DNA of 31,481 nucleotides from Saccoglossus kowalevskii. Taxonomy: Eukaryota; Hemichordata; Enteropneusta; Harrimaniidae. The stretch's first letter is position 1; each line of letters opens with the position of its first letter. Made by a program: the position numbers and the translations under genes. The stretch spans positions 127,739 to 159,219 of the forward strand of contig NW_003132358.1 in NCBI RefSeq assembly GCF_000003605.2. Direction: 5' to 3'. Of this stretch, positions 1-9,870 are shown one piece after another. Under the pieces are notes generated by a model. It saw only the letters and a list, made by a program, of their open reading frames with translations. It made no database searches and had not been told where the DNA came from.

Positions 1-250
1 TCAATTTAGCTACACTGTATTGTAGTCAATTTAGCTACACTGTATTGTAGTCAATTTAGCTACACTGTATTGTAGTCAATTTAGCTACACTATATTGTAG
101 TCAATTTAGCTACACTGTATTGTAGCTACTGATAATTTAGCTACACTGTATTGTTGCTAATTTAGCTACACTGTATTGTGACTAATTTAGCTACACTGTA
201 TTGTGACTAATCTAGCTACACTGTATTGCTACTAATTTAGCTACACTGTG
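1..250. repeat. 25-bp satellite, truncated by window edge
   Basis: Head-to-tail copies of a 25-bp unit containing TTAGCTACACTGTATTGTAG. The first four to five copies are nearly identical; later copies diverge (TTGTTGC, TTGTGAC, TTGCTAC junctions, one 26-bp unit) and the array decays near 250. About ten units are visible and the array continues to the left of the window. It lies in the intron that follows the HEMGH exon of the ADAMTS gene. No coding capacity is evident. Confidence 0.95.
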
Positions 251-391
251 ATCACTAATCAGGATGTAGGTAATTTAGCAAAAAAAGCTATTATTATATA
301 ACAAGATTTCGGACATTGTAGCTAAATCCAGATACCATTAATTATTCATAGATTTATCCAACATACAGCATTTGCTATTTCAAAAACTTAC

Positions 392-497
392 TTATGTCCC
401 ATTTCATGAGCGATCGTAAATGCTGTTGCAATACCCATATCTTCGCTAATACTGCAACTTTTTTCACTCTGGCACATGCCACCTACAGGAGCTAACC
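392..497 (-). CDS. ADAMTS6/10-like: ADAMTS exon 8: zinc-binding HEMGH
   Basis: This exon encodes residues 363-397 plus two bases of the next codon. It reads GLAPVGGMC, then SCSISED, then [15 protein letters not shown] gives two of the three zinc-binding histidines and the catalytic glutamate (E394). The third histidine and the Met-turn should be in the next exon, outside the window. The split codon AA|N fits the Asn or Lys that usually follows HExGH. The acceptor is TGTTCTTGTAG and the donor is AA before GTAAGT. Methionine in place of the usual Ile/Leu/Ser of HExGH is a mild difference. Confidence 0.95.
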
Positions 498-980
498 CTA
501 CAAGAACAATAATAGATACCAATAGGTAACATATATTTCTACTTTAATATACCAGTACAAAAATTTGGCAATAGACGTGCCCCATGATTTGCAAATTGTG
601 CATAATTCTGTAAAAAAAAAAAATGTAGATTTATGCTAATCATATGCAAACTGCAAATATGCAAATCATATGTGAATAGTGTCTGTCGCAAAGTCATTAA
701 ATTCAAATACCCCCTATTTTTATTACAGCAAGCGCAAAGAAAATTTGTACAGAGGAGAAAGTTCCTTTGAGCATTGCAATAGAGCAAGGAACTGTCTAAT
801 TAGTGAATCTTACTTGCAGTCACATCAAACAGGAATTTGATAGGGTCATTGGAACATACCGGTAGATAAGAACTTTTGCAGAAAAGCTGCAAGTTACCTG
901 TATCTCGCGTTTGCACTCTCTGTAGATTTTCGACAATGATTTGATAAAACTTTTCACTCAACAAGAAGTTTCAAACTTAC
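498..980 (-). other. Intron 7 (483 bp)
   Basis: This lies between the 44-bp exon and the HEMGH exon. It is AT-rich with a run of A at 612-623 and short direct repeats of ATATGCAAA/CATATGCAAA around 640-675. I see no gene in it. Confidence 0.85.
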
Positions 981-1024
981 CTAATGTACCGCATGGCTTG
1001 TTTTGGTACTTGCAAATATCAAAC
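981..1024 (-). CDS. ADAMTS6/10-like: ADAMTS exon 7: 44-bp catalytic-domain exon
   Basis: A very small exon encoding residues 348-362 plus one base: R-FDICKYQNKPCGTL-G. Cys352 and Cys359 match conserved catalytic-domain cysteines. The acceptor is ATTTTTCTAG and the donor is TTAG before GTAAGT. Intron 6 upstream is only about 151 bp, which contrasts with the kilobase introns elsewhere in the gene. The frame is maintained from exon 6 into exon 8. Confidence 0.92.
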
Positions 1025-1175
1025 CTAGAAAAATATATGATAAGATAACAATAAGAAACACCTCTCTGTAATTCAAATGAATGGGGATTAAACTATGTAA
1101 TTCATTTGTGAAGTTTTAGAGAAGAAGATTTCACAGACAGACTGATGGATGGACAGACAGCTGCCATATGTGTAC

Positions 1176-1318
1176 CTTGTAATCAGTATAGCATTATCAT
1201 GGTGCGCTATCCCGTCTTCTAATACCGCTTTTGAATCCAGTGCTGGATTGATGCTTTTCTGCCATTTACAAAAACTATCCAACGATTTGTCGGCATGGTG
1301 ATTAATTTCAAGATTAAC
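1176..1318 (-). CDS. ADAMTS6/10-like: ADAMTS exon 6: catalytic domain
   Basis: This exon encodes residues 301-347 plus two bases. It begins [20 protein letters not shown] and ends [13 protein letters not shown] across the junction. The [13 protein letters not shown] block and the [12 protein letters not shown] block are the best evidence for the ADAMTS6/10 clade, since other ADAMTS groups differ here. The acceptor is TTTGTCTTACAG and the donor is ACAAG before GTACAC. The segment between the two blocks ([12 protein letters not shown]) is variable in the family. Confidence 0.94.
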
Positions 1319-1921
1319 CTGTAAGACAAATATCAGTTACAAAGGATGATCAGATCTACCAGGTAATAAGATATTGGTTGTGGACCGTAGACCAAATTTT
1401 GATACTTCAACAGATCTATATGTGAACTGTTAACTGTTTTATTTTTTTGCAGTTTGACAGTCAAGTCAAAGTATATATATAAGGCAGAATTGGTTATGTT
1501 GAAAGAAAACCTGCTGCGTCTGATTGGCCAGATTGTTAGGTGTTAGGGTTGGATGGCCAATCAAAAACAATCTTGTAAGTGGCTTCGCATTGACTCCAGT
1601 TTAAACAAATTCAAGGGGACAAATTCTCGAAAAAGTCAAGAAAATTTAACATAAGATGAAGAATGATAAAATGTAGAAAGCAATGCAAAGATGATATAAT
1701 GGTGCTGTTGGGCAATGTTGTGTTGTTTTTTCAAGTACTATTGCCATAGTTGCCATAGTTTCCAAGTTATTGTCACCTTCCCTCATGCATTGCTCAGTGT
1801 GTTGTTGCCTAATGAAATGCCTCATGTAGACAGCCTTGAAGGATCCCAAATTAAAATCTTCACTGCCAAAGTTTTGCAAGTACCCTGGTGTGTGAAATTA
1901 CAGTTACGGAGTAATACTCAC
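1319..1921 (-). other. Intron 5 (603 bp) with CCAAT inverted repeat
   Basis: AT-rich intron. It contains a perfect 10-bp inverted repeat TGATTGGCCA (1521-1530) / TGGCCAATCA (1554-1563), so two CCAAT boxes face each other, and a TATATATAAGG sequence about 45 bp before them on the plus strand (near 1474). The overlapping reading frames at 1646-1969 have no recognisable protein features and partly overlap exon 5; I treat them as chance. Confidence 0.75.
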
Positions 1922-2005
1922 TTGATCCACAATAATGATGATCATTCTGGATACGACAATATTGATTGAATTTCCTATACTGCCATCGTGATACAGGTTG
2001 GCAAC
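1922..2005 (-). CDS. ADAMTS6/10-like: ADAMTS exon 5: catalytic domain
   Basis: An 84-bp phase 0-0 exon encoding residues 273-300: VANLYHDGSIGNSINIVVSR followed by a hydrophobic MIIIIVDQ strand. It follows MNI of exon 4 to give the conserved MNIVAxLYxDxSxGNxxNIxVxR block of ADAMTS catalytic domains. The acceptor is TGGAGGTCAG and the donor is CAA before GTGAGT. It is too short to be found by ORF length and was recognised from family motifs and phase. Confidence 0.92.
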
Positions 2006-2994
2006 CTGACCTCCAAGAAAAACAAAAAAATTATTAAACATTACAAATAACGAAGCTTCATAATTACTGAAAACAAGTTTTTTATTATTCTCGCCAGCAT
2101 TTTGCAGATTTTTATGTATTTTTCTACATATTTTTTGTTGAATTCACACCAAATGGACATAATTTTCTTTTACCCTATTTTAGAAGAAAAGTGTAGTAAT
2201 TTGGATTTATGGAAAGAAAGGTGACAAACCGAAAGAGTCGAAGAGTGCAGATACACGTACAGAAATGGAGATGATGTGAATGCAATGTAAACGAACACAA
2301 GAAGATAAAAATAACTCAAGTTAACATAGAAAGTAATATAGTTTGTATTGGAAAATGTATTTTGGGACTGAAAAGACAGTCAAAATAGCAGTCAGATTAG
2401 ACAGAGAAATGGCAAAAAAAAAGAAAGAGCATCTGAGTAAAAGAGTACAGCGAGTGGTAGTAATGGGAAAAAAAAAAAAAAGGACGGAGAATGAAGTAAG
2501 ACTGATAGTAAAAAGTGTATTTGAGGTTCAACAGTACACTTAACAAATAATTCAACAAACAGTTATTCAATTTGCAATTTAATTTTTCCAATTGTTTATT
2601 CTTAGCGCATTAATGATCAACAGTTGCATGGTCAAACACCCCCTACAGGCTGAAGTATGCGAAACATTTGAACACACACGCACCCCAACACAATATTTTA
2701 TTAGGGAAAGTACAACATTTGTTTAACTAAACTCGTAATAGTTTAAGGACAAATTAAATCAAACAGACTGATAGATAGACTGGCAGAGAGTAACTCACTC
2801 TCATAAATTGCGTTAGTCAATGACTTATATTAGGTGGATTCGTAATATAAATTCATGTTAGACGTTTATAGTTTCCTCATAGGCAAAAACTTTCACATAT
2901 CGAATGGTGTCCCAGTGAACTTTATACACAGTGTCGTAGTCATACACTTCAATTCTCGCACTACATGGCGAGGGACATTTGTACATACAGGTAT
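2006..2994 (-). other. Intron 4, distal part: no gene seen
   Basis: AT-rich intronic DNA. Poly-A runs near 2415-2425 and 2467-2480 create a Lys-rich plus-strand reading frame that looks like low-complexity chance. No transposon ends, RNA gene or conserved motif recognised. Confidence 0.75.
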
Positions 2995-3145
2995 CACTGA
3001 TTGGTTAATAGTAAATGACGTGCAAAGTTACCTCAATTACTGATTGGTTATTGTGAATCACATGGTAACGTACAAAATGTATCTCAATCAACGATTGGTC
3101 AATAGTGCATCACATGTCACGATACCGCCCTATTGATTGGATAGT
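2995..3145. repeat. ~43-bp CCAAT/E-box repeat, locus 1
   Basis: Four ATTGG cores at 3000, 3043, 3094 and 3136 (spacings 43, 51, 42) occur in (T/C)GATTGG(T/A) contexts. Between them lie E-box or CRE-like sequences: GACGTG near 3018, CACATG at 3060 and CACATGT at 3111. In reverse orientation this has the order and spacing of the array at 20533-20663, so both appear to belong to one dispersed tandem family. Copies here are more diverged. Confidence 0.65.
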
Positions 3146-4560
3146 GGGGAATAACTTGTTTGGTAACAAGATCAGTCAACATGCTAAGATGTTTTTGTGG
3201 TAAATTTCATGTTTTGAAAACACTAATCTGAAAATTTGTAATTAATATTCTTATTGAAATAAATTAGTCAGTTAAACTCTCTGAAAACTGTCAAAAGCCA
3301 AAGCTCAACTTCATTTGTTTAAAGTGAAAACACGTAGACTAGTTTTAGTTTCTCATTGTTTATGCTCTATACACTTGAGGTTGAGAAAAGAATTTTATTT
3401 GATAATCAGAATATAAATAAACTTGTAAAAGCTCAATTTTTTGGGTAGGTACTGGAGTGCTAACAGTCTTGAGTTATTTCAAACTACTTTGTTTAATAGT
3501 AAAACCAGACAACGCACAATTTGATGGTTCCCGGGAGCCGTGCATGGGCGGGCTACACTTCATACTGCAAATGTTTAGTTAGTGTAAACATAATTTGACT
3601 GGAACAGAGCGGTCGTGACCGACTTTCCAGATACAGGAAGCATGGCCATGTCAATGGTCTAAGACTTAGCCTTCACTTGTCAATACAAATTTGTTTTTTG
3701 TACGTTTACTCCATGACATGCAAACTTGGGCTTGTCAGTTTCACCAGTGTACTGTAAATACGATCCTGTCTCACCATCACTATAAAACACAATGATTAAA
3801 TACTAAGACAAGTCTAGGCTTCACCAGTCGCCATGGTGATTTACTTTCTGGCTTGGTTACAGAAAATTATGTCACTTTCGTCACTTATGAGTTATTATAA
3901 TGAGAAAATGGTTGCCTTTTAAAAATTTGTCATCGTCAACAACAATAATAAACAAGTCACTGTAAATAACATCGTCCCCATCAATAATTTTATCTGAGAT
4001 TAAAAAGTAAACGCTTGACATACTACCGGTAACTTCAGAGAAACAAGTTGAAAATAGAATAAAAAATGCCCAACAGTAAGATCTCAAAAAACATGCACCC
4101 AATAAAATACGCACTTTTATCAAGTTTGATTTTAATCTAATAAATTGAGCCTTTATTAATTTATTTTTTCATTGTATTTTAAATTTGTATTTTATTTTAT
4201 CATATTTATTATTAATTTGATAACAACTTTTTTAAAAGTGTTGGTTATCACAAATTTAAATTATACATAATAAGTACTAAAAAAACTACAAAAAATATAG
4301 AACTAATAAAATAAATTTGAAGGAAAAACATGACGTACATACAATCTCTTCAAAAAACCAGTTGCGACTATGTTCAATATTACAATTTAATGATTCCTCG
4401 TTCATCCAGGACTTCAAAACATATTTATTAGGGATGATATTATTCAAATTTCTTATATGTATCAGAAAAATATTGTGACTATGACAGAATAAGCTGTAAA
4501 TTTTAAATAAAATTTATATTAATTCCTTAAGTTAGAAGTTATATCAACTGAATATTCGGT
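3146..4560 (-). other. Intron 4, middle part: no gene seen
   Basis: Mostly AT-rich sequence, very AT-rich at 4130-4330. A slightly more GC-rich patch at 3530-3660 contains GCGGTCGTGACCG. No coding or RNA feature could be supported. Confidence 0.7.
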
Positions 4561-4565
4561 ATTTC

Positions 4566-4619
4566 TCTATAAATTCCATGTGGAATTTTCTGCCAAAACA
4601 GACAGAAATTTATAGGAGA
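4566..4619. repeat. Small foldback hairpin
   Basis: CTCTATAAATT near 4566 can pair with AAATTTATAGGAGAG near 4605-4619, with one bulge and about 30 bp between the arms. It could be a decayed MITE or a chance hairpin; no second copy was seen in the window. Confidence 0.4.
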
Positions 4620-6119
4620 GCCGAGAAGCGTTAATATGACTGGACATCTACTGGAGCATGCAAAATGCACCTGAAACAATTAAAATTCTAAAACTGAATC
4701 AGATTGAATTAAATAAATGTATATATGCGTACATACAACGGCAATCCAATTCTGACGGCAACGAAGCAGAATACACAGATAAAGTGCTTGATATATGCTG
4801 CACTTTCAATGAACTGGAAAAAACAGCCAAAACAATTACTTAGGACCAAACTGCAATGTAAATAAATTTCAAGAGGGCCTTTTGGATTTGATGGCCATTT
4901 CAGTATCCCAATTTAAGCAACTGAAGTGTACTGGAAAAAATATTGATGCCTGGGTGAAGCATTGTAGCGATTCCCCTACACATGGCAGATATTTGACATG
5001 CCCCCCCCCCCTTGTATATTTTACTCCTTCGTAGATACTTGTTGCTACATTGTTTAGCAGACTTTTGACAAAGTGTGATGTCTAACATATGCCAGATGTG
5101 TTTCTTTGCAATATAAGGTGTAAAGTGACATAGAATTATAATCCTAAGTCAATTACACTTGATGGCCAAGCTGTTATTCCCAGGTACTAAATTATTTGCA
5201 AGAAAACAATATTTCAAGATTCTGCCAAAGTATCCCCATGAATGGTTTATTTGCCAGAGAATACCCTCCAACTTAAATACATAATGTTTATTTTTTTAAT
5301 ATTTATATTTCAGAAGAAAAAAATGATGTTGTCTGAGACAAAAAGGGCATCAATTTAATTGAGTCTTACTTTATCGTCACATATGAGCGCTAAATAGATA
5401 TTCATAATTGGATGTTTAACATAACCCGATACCAGTCTGCCTGTGATTGGATGTTTAACATCACCTTATACACATAAAAATAATTAAAATCACAGTAAAA
5501 TAATTGAGCAAAACTGACCTTTCAAGACCTCATCAAAACTTGTTACTATTATAAACATTTCATGGCCTTAAAAAAGGGAACGCTGAGTAAATGTAAACGT
5601 CTACTTATTTGGCAACATACATGTACACGGTGATGATTAACATGAGTGTTTAGTGAGTTATTATGTACAAGCATAGAGCTACAGGCATACTAGTAGTTAC
5701 CATGGTAACAGTAAACAACATTGTGTTTATGTATTTTGGGAAAATTTCCCAAATATTATTCAAAAACAGATAAACAGAGTTCCTGAGAAAACAATGTTAA
5801 AGATGTACCATATTTGTTCTATTAGAAACACATCTCTGATAGATGCACATTTAAAATCAAAAATTACATTAGCTGTATGCTGAATCAACAAAATATTACC
5901 AATTTTGACAATAATAACATTTAAGCACGATATGATTTCCTGGCACTTTTGAAAACATTTCCGGTTGAATGACACCAAATATGTGGACTGGAAACGTGAT
6001 GTGCAGTATTTGAGATTCTGACAATGCTTGCATGAATTAAAACTATCGACCAATCATGGCGCGACACTTGTAACAATACATAAAATTGAGTGTTTTATGG
6101 GATATATGAGTTAACTTAC
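4620..6119 (-). other. Intron 4, proximal part: minor repeats only
   Basis: A C-run at about 4990-5001, a two-copy ATTGGATGTTTAACAT repeat (5407 and 5446, 39 bp apart), and a solo copy of the TACCATATTTGTTCTATTAG terminus at 5806. The reading frames at 4658-5088 and 5760-6053 show no protein features and are probably chance. Confidence 0.7.
5806..5850 (+). mobile_element. MITE terminus, solo copy
   Basis: TACCATATTTGTTCTATTAG followed by AAACACAT matches the left end of the foldback element at 22044-22178 (TACCATATTTGG...TATTAGCAGCGCATG) and its right-end complement. No partner end was found within 300 bp, so this is probably a decayed or truncated copy. Confidence 0.5.
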
Positions 6120-6322
6120 AATATTCATAATGGTTAAGATGTATGGCTCGATATTGTTGCGTGTATGATGAAGATACATCTTATTATCAACGACTACTAA
6201 GGTTTCAACAAAGTTCTCTTCACTCGTGGACCGCTTACGTCTTCTGTGTGTATGATTTGTTTGTTGTTTTGTTTCCTGTAATAAATAACTTGTGTCATCC
6301 AACCACCACTTACTGGTGCCAT
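6120..6322 (-). CDS. ADAMTS6/10-like: ADAMTS exon 4: furin site and start of catalytic domain
   Basis: This exon encodes residues 205-272. The end of the prodomain carries a strong furin site, RRRKR (231-235), preceded by a His/Thr-rich stretch. The mature catalytic domain begins just after it, with the family motif [16 protein letters not shown] and then [10 protein letters not shown]. The acceptor is TTTCATTCAG at 6323-6332; the donor is AATATT before GTAAGT, in phase 0. Intron 3, just upstream, is about 16.9 kb, by far the longest in the window and full of repeats. Confidence 0.94.
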
Positions 6323-7540
6323 CTGAATGAAAGATAAAAAATATAGTCAGTTAGAAAAGTCCACAAACATAGGACTGTATTGTTTTAGTTTAAGACCCAT
6401 CAAAAACGGGATGGAAAAAATTACTTAGATATTCAAAGTCTTTTCAGATCTAATGATAGATGTACACAATGCTACTCAAAAAAAAAAAAAAAAAAAAAAA
6501 AACATTTCTGGCATGGTTTCTAGGAATATTGCAATTATTTCAGTTACATTAACTTTTCATGAAAAATCATGAATTTAATGCATACATTTATACATAACTT
6601 GTGCCCTGGGCAATTTTAGCAAATTTACCTTTTTTAAGCACAAGATAAAATTAGCTGCCGTTAAATTTCTAAAGAAACATATCAAAGTTTTTTTAGTAAA
6701 AAACAAAAGTAATTTTATATGCTGCCACAAGGTGACAGGTCTTTTCACAATCCAATACTAGTAATCAATAATGATTGCTTAGCAACCTTTGAATGAATTT
6801 ATACCATATTTAATACATATTTAACAAGCGCCTATGAATTATAACTAAATTTGATTCATTAAAATCTTTTAAATTTTTTTTAAAAAAAACTGAGACTTCA
6901 CAACTTTCCCATCAAGCTTGGCAATCAATGAGGTATATTGCTATCATTGATGTCTCTATTCTCCATTTTCCTGATGTAACATAAACAGTGCATCATAGTA
7001 TGCTCAAAATGGCTTCCATGCAACCTATATAATACAGTATTTGCTCTATTAGAAATGCATTTCCAATAGAATATTAATAAAAAAAAATGTATATACTTCT
7101 GTAATGTATGTCTGCATTAATAGTACAGCAAATCTGGTAGGTGTATACACAAAATATTATTAAAAAAAAAAAAAAATGAAGAAATGTAACATTTTTACCA
7201 CAGGATGTGGGATGGAAGACGAGGATGGACAAAGGAAATAAATCCATTGAGGCATCCTTGATGGAAGCAGAGCTTACGAATAAAACAAACAAATATCCTG
7301 GCCCCATTCAGTTGGAATTGTAGGGTAAAGGGTTAAACTTAAAAGCAGAATTAAGCTAAATGCTGCGACAGATTGATATAATTTATAACAATTCAACGAC
7401 CAACAGGACAGGAAATCCAAACATTTACCACATTTCACTGATATCAGTATGTGTGTGCAAATAGTAACGAGACAGATACGTATATAGATTGCATGCAATA
7501 AAACATAACAAATTATCTCCCCCCCTTTTTTCCAAATTAT
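6323..7540 (-). other. Intron 3, segment a: AT-rich, no gene seen
   Basis: AT-rich sequence with A-runs at 6478-6502 and 7160-7175. It contains the small foldback at 7032-7076. The two minus-strand reading frames that overlap 7074-7651 include the neighbouring minisatellite and have no recognisable domain. Confidence 0.75.
7032..7076. mobile_element. Compact foldback of the TACTGTATTTGCTCTATTAG family
   Basis: ACAGTATTTGCTCTATTAGA is followed by a near-perfect palindrome, TCTATTAGAAATG / CATTTCCAATAGA, with one mismatch. It looks like a deletion derivative in which the two element ends lie head to head. The same terminus is at 5806, 14561 and, on the other strand, 17084 and 22178. Confidence 0.5.
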
Positions 7541-7542
7541 TT

Positions 7543-7642
7543 TGTCTACGTTTGAGGAGATTGAATCAACGTAGGCGTCTACGTTTGAGGAGATTGAATC
7601 AACGTAGGCGTCTACGTTTGAGGAGATTGAATCAACGTAGGT
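7543..7642. repeat. 33-bp minisatellite, three copies
   Basis: Three almost identical 33-bp units run head to tail, each containing CTACGTTTGAGGAGATTGAA and ending CAACGTAGG. Each unit carries an internal inverted repeat (CTACGTT / AACGTAG), so each copy can fold. Because 33 is a multiple of three, it encodes an 11-residue repeat in whichever frame it is read: RLRRLNQR-type on plus, DSISSNVDAYV-type on minus. Neither resembles a known protein, and I infer non-coding repeat. Confidence 0.9.
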
Positions 7643-9869
7643 GCTGTGCATTCAAATTCTACTCGTGTTGTAGACATGACATGGGACCCGTAACAAACAA
7701 GCCGACACGACAGGGGTGATTCAAATCAGTTCTCCATTATCAGCAGAATTGTAAGAGCGTATCTATTTGGCTATGACCGCATGGATAACTTTGCTGATCA
7801 GCACTGCCAAATTTGGGAGCAGGTGTGACGATAAGAATGTTAATTGCATTTCATTTGACGCTATCAGTGAGAATGCTGAACGTGTACGTGTATATCGTCA
7901 CTCGTAGATTAAAAAGTTAAAAAGAATCAATATATTTACTGATAATTAATATTCTTTAATGTGCAGCATTGTGTTCGTATAACCGATATGATTTAGATTT
8001 GTTGAATTTCGATGTTAGGTTATATTTGACCAAACTTGCAGATAAATTTGTCGCTGAGCGTGAACATAGATTAGTATATCAGACAAATTGTCATCTTGTG
8101 AACACTGATCGGTTATAATCTAGTCTTGGTGTCGCTATGAAAGATTTTATGATATGTATAATCACAAATTTTGGGCAAGACGACGAAAATTGGGAAATTT
8201 ATTAATAGTGAATTATTCATAAGAGTTGTTAAGATGAGTGAGTCACAGCTAAATGGCGGCGATTGTCACACCTCACATATGCACGATTTGGGATGATAAA
8301 AAGTGATTCACCCAAAAGCTAATTGCAAATTTTTATCTGGTCACGATGTGCACTATTTAACTGCCTTGATTTTGAACTTTTTCGACATTTTCCAACCACG
8401 GCAGTAGTTTAGTTAAACCATGGTAATATCTTTATGTACATGTTGATAGTCAAAACATTAACAGTCCCCATCTTTGATAATATAGGACTCAAATGTCCGA
8501 TAAGCATGGCACTCCGACCACCACCCTTGAATTACTTGCAGGGGGTCTTCTCCACGTAAGTCACAGCAAGTTTCATGGAATTTCAATCGTCATTTGTGAA
8601 CATCCTTAAATCAACTAACAGAGAAAATTTGCACCAACATAAATACATCAATTAATCCCTATCTACCTATCACAGATCACTTATGCTGAAGTAGGGGGTC
8701 AGTGGACAGACATGATGGCTTATCACCGGATGCTAGGGGGCCTTGAACTCTTGGGAACCCTTATCTATCGATCCCTTTACCATCAGGCTGACCAGCTGTA
8801 TTATTGAGTAAAACCCAGACAAACAAAATGTCCAGCATGAAAGAAATAAATGAGGACCATTATCTGTCTATCTAATGGAATCATCACCCCACAGAAACAG
8901 TTATCTGATCTCAGTTCCTTTTATTGATACCGGAGGATAACAATTGCGTAAAACGTTGTATATCAAGTGGCAACAATAGAAAGACAGCTTCAAGGCTTAC
9001 ACCGTAAATTATCTGGCATCTCTATTCAACTGAGACCATAGTAGATCACTAGTATGTAAAAAAAAAAATAGTACTTTTTCTTCTTTGGCAATTCAGTATT
9101 AAAGTTTAGTCTTTAAGATAGCACACACATACCCATCTTTTTTCTACAAAAATTTTGCGCATTTTCATGAATTTTGAAGAATTCATGATTGATTTTTTTT
9201 TAACTTAATTGGACATAATTTACTTTTCTAGTGCAGTTTTATTTCATTTTGTGAAAGGTAATATTAATTTACTTTAACATTCAAAAGCTTAACAACTTGA
9301 AAAAAATAATGGTCAAGACGTGTCGCCAATAGAGAGGGAAATAGAGCCCATAACCTCCAAAATTAATTATAGAAAACTATTAAAATAATAATTTGTAAAA
9401 CATTTTGCAAGAAAAAAAATTGTGGCATCCATTGGGTCAATGAGCAAGCTTACCACCCATCATATATTTAAATATATTTCATATATGTATGAATCTCTAT
9501 ATGTATGAATCTCTATATGGTCAAGCAGCATACAATGTGGACGGTGCCAGTAAAGCTCAATGTAGACACTGGACGCTCATAAAGTTCAATTAATTAAAAC
9601 GGTTGGAAAAAACATCCATATTTGGACAGACTGCTCCCAAAAGGTCATGAAAGGTCAACCGTGGTGATATAAACAGAAGGAGTTGATAGTGATAATAGCA
9701 ATCCTGCAGGCTGTACAACTCAGAAAGTAAATATATTAAGATATGCGCTAAAATGCTAGAAATGATAACACACACGTAAATGTCAGCCACTATAGACAAG
9801 AGCATGTCAGTAGGTATGACCAGTGTTGGAAAACAGTAACTTGTACAAAGTGTTATAGATTAGTTAGCC
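7643..9869 (-). other. Intron 3, segment b: no gene seen
   Basis: Low-complexity and unique AT-rich DNA. Noted within it: an AAATGGCGGCG YY1-like word near 8253, two copies of an 18-bp ATGTATGAATCTCTAT repeat at about 9486-9519, and a DR4 nuclear-receptor-like site at 9642. The slightly less AT-rich stretch 8500-8800 could be an old transposon but has no ends I can define. Confidence 0.7.
9642..9657 (+). promoter_or_regulatory. DR4 AGGTCA direct repeat
   Basis: AGGTCATGAAAGGTCA is two exact nuclear-receptor half-sites separated by four bases. DR4 is the arrangement bound by TR- or LXR-type heterodimers with RXR in animals. Function here is inferred from motif only. Confidence 0.4.
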
Positions 9870-9870
9870 A

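Noticed and set aside
2343-2543. Lys-rich small protein
   Set aside because: It arises from A-runs; a matching minus-strand frame exists over the same bases and neither has features.
7274-7651. 125-codon minus-strand frame beginning with an 11-residue repeat
   Set aside because: The repeat part is the 33-bp minisatellite and the rest is AT-rich chance sequence without domains.
8549-8578. A 14-bp microexon (TTGCAG ... GTAAGT)
   Set aside because: Splice-like dinucleotides alone occur by chance, and inserting 14 bp would break the ADAMTS frame that joins cleanly without it. It is also on the wrong strand for that gene.
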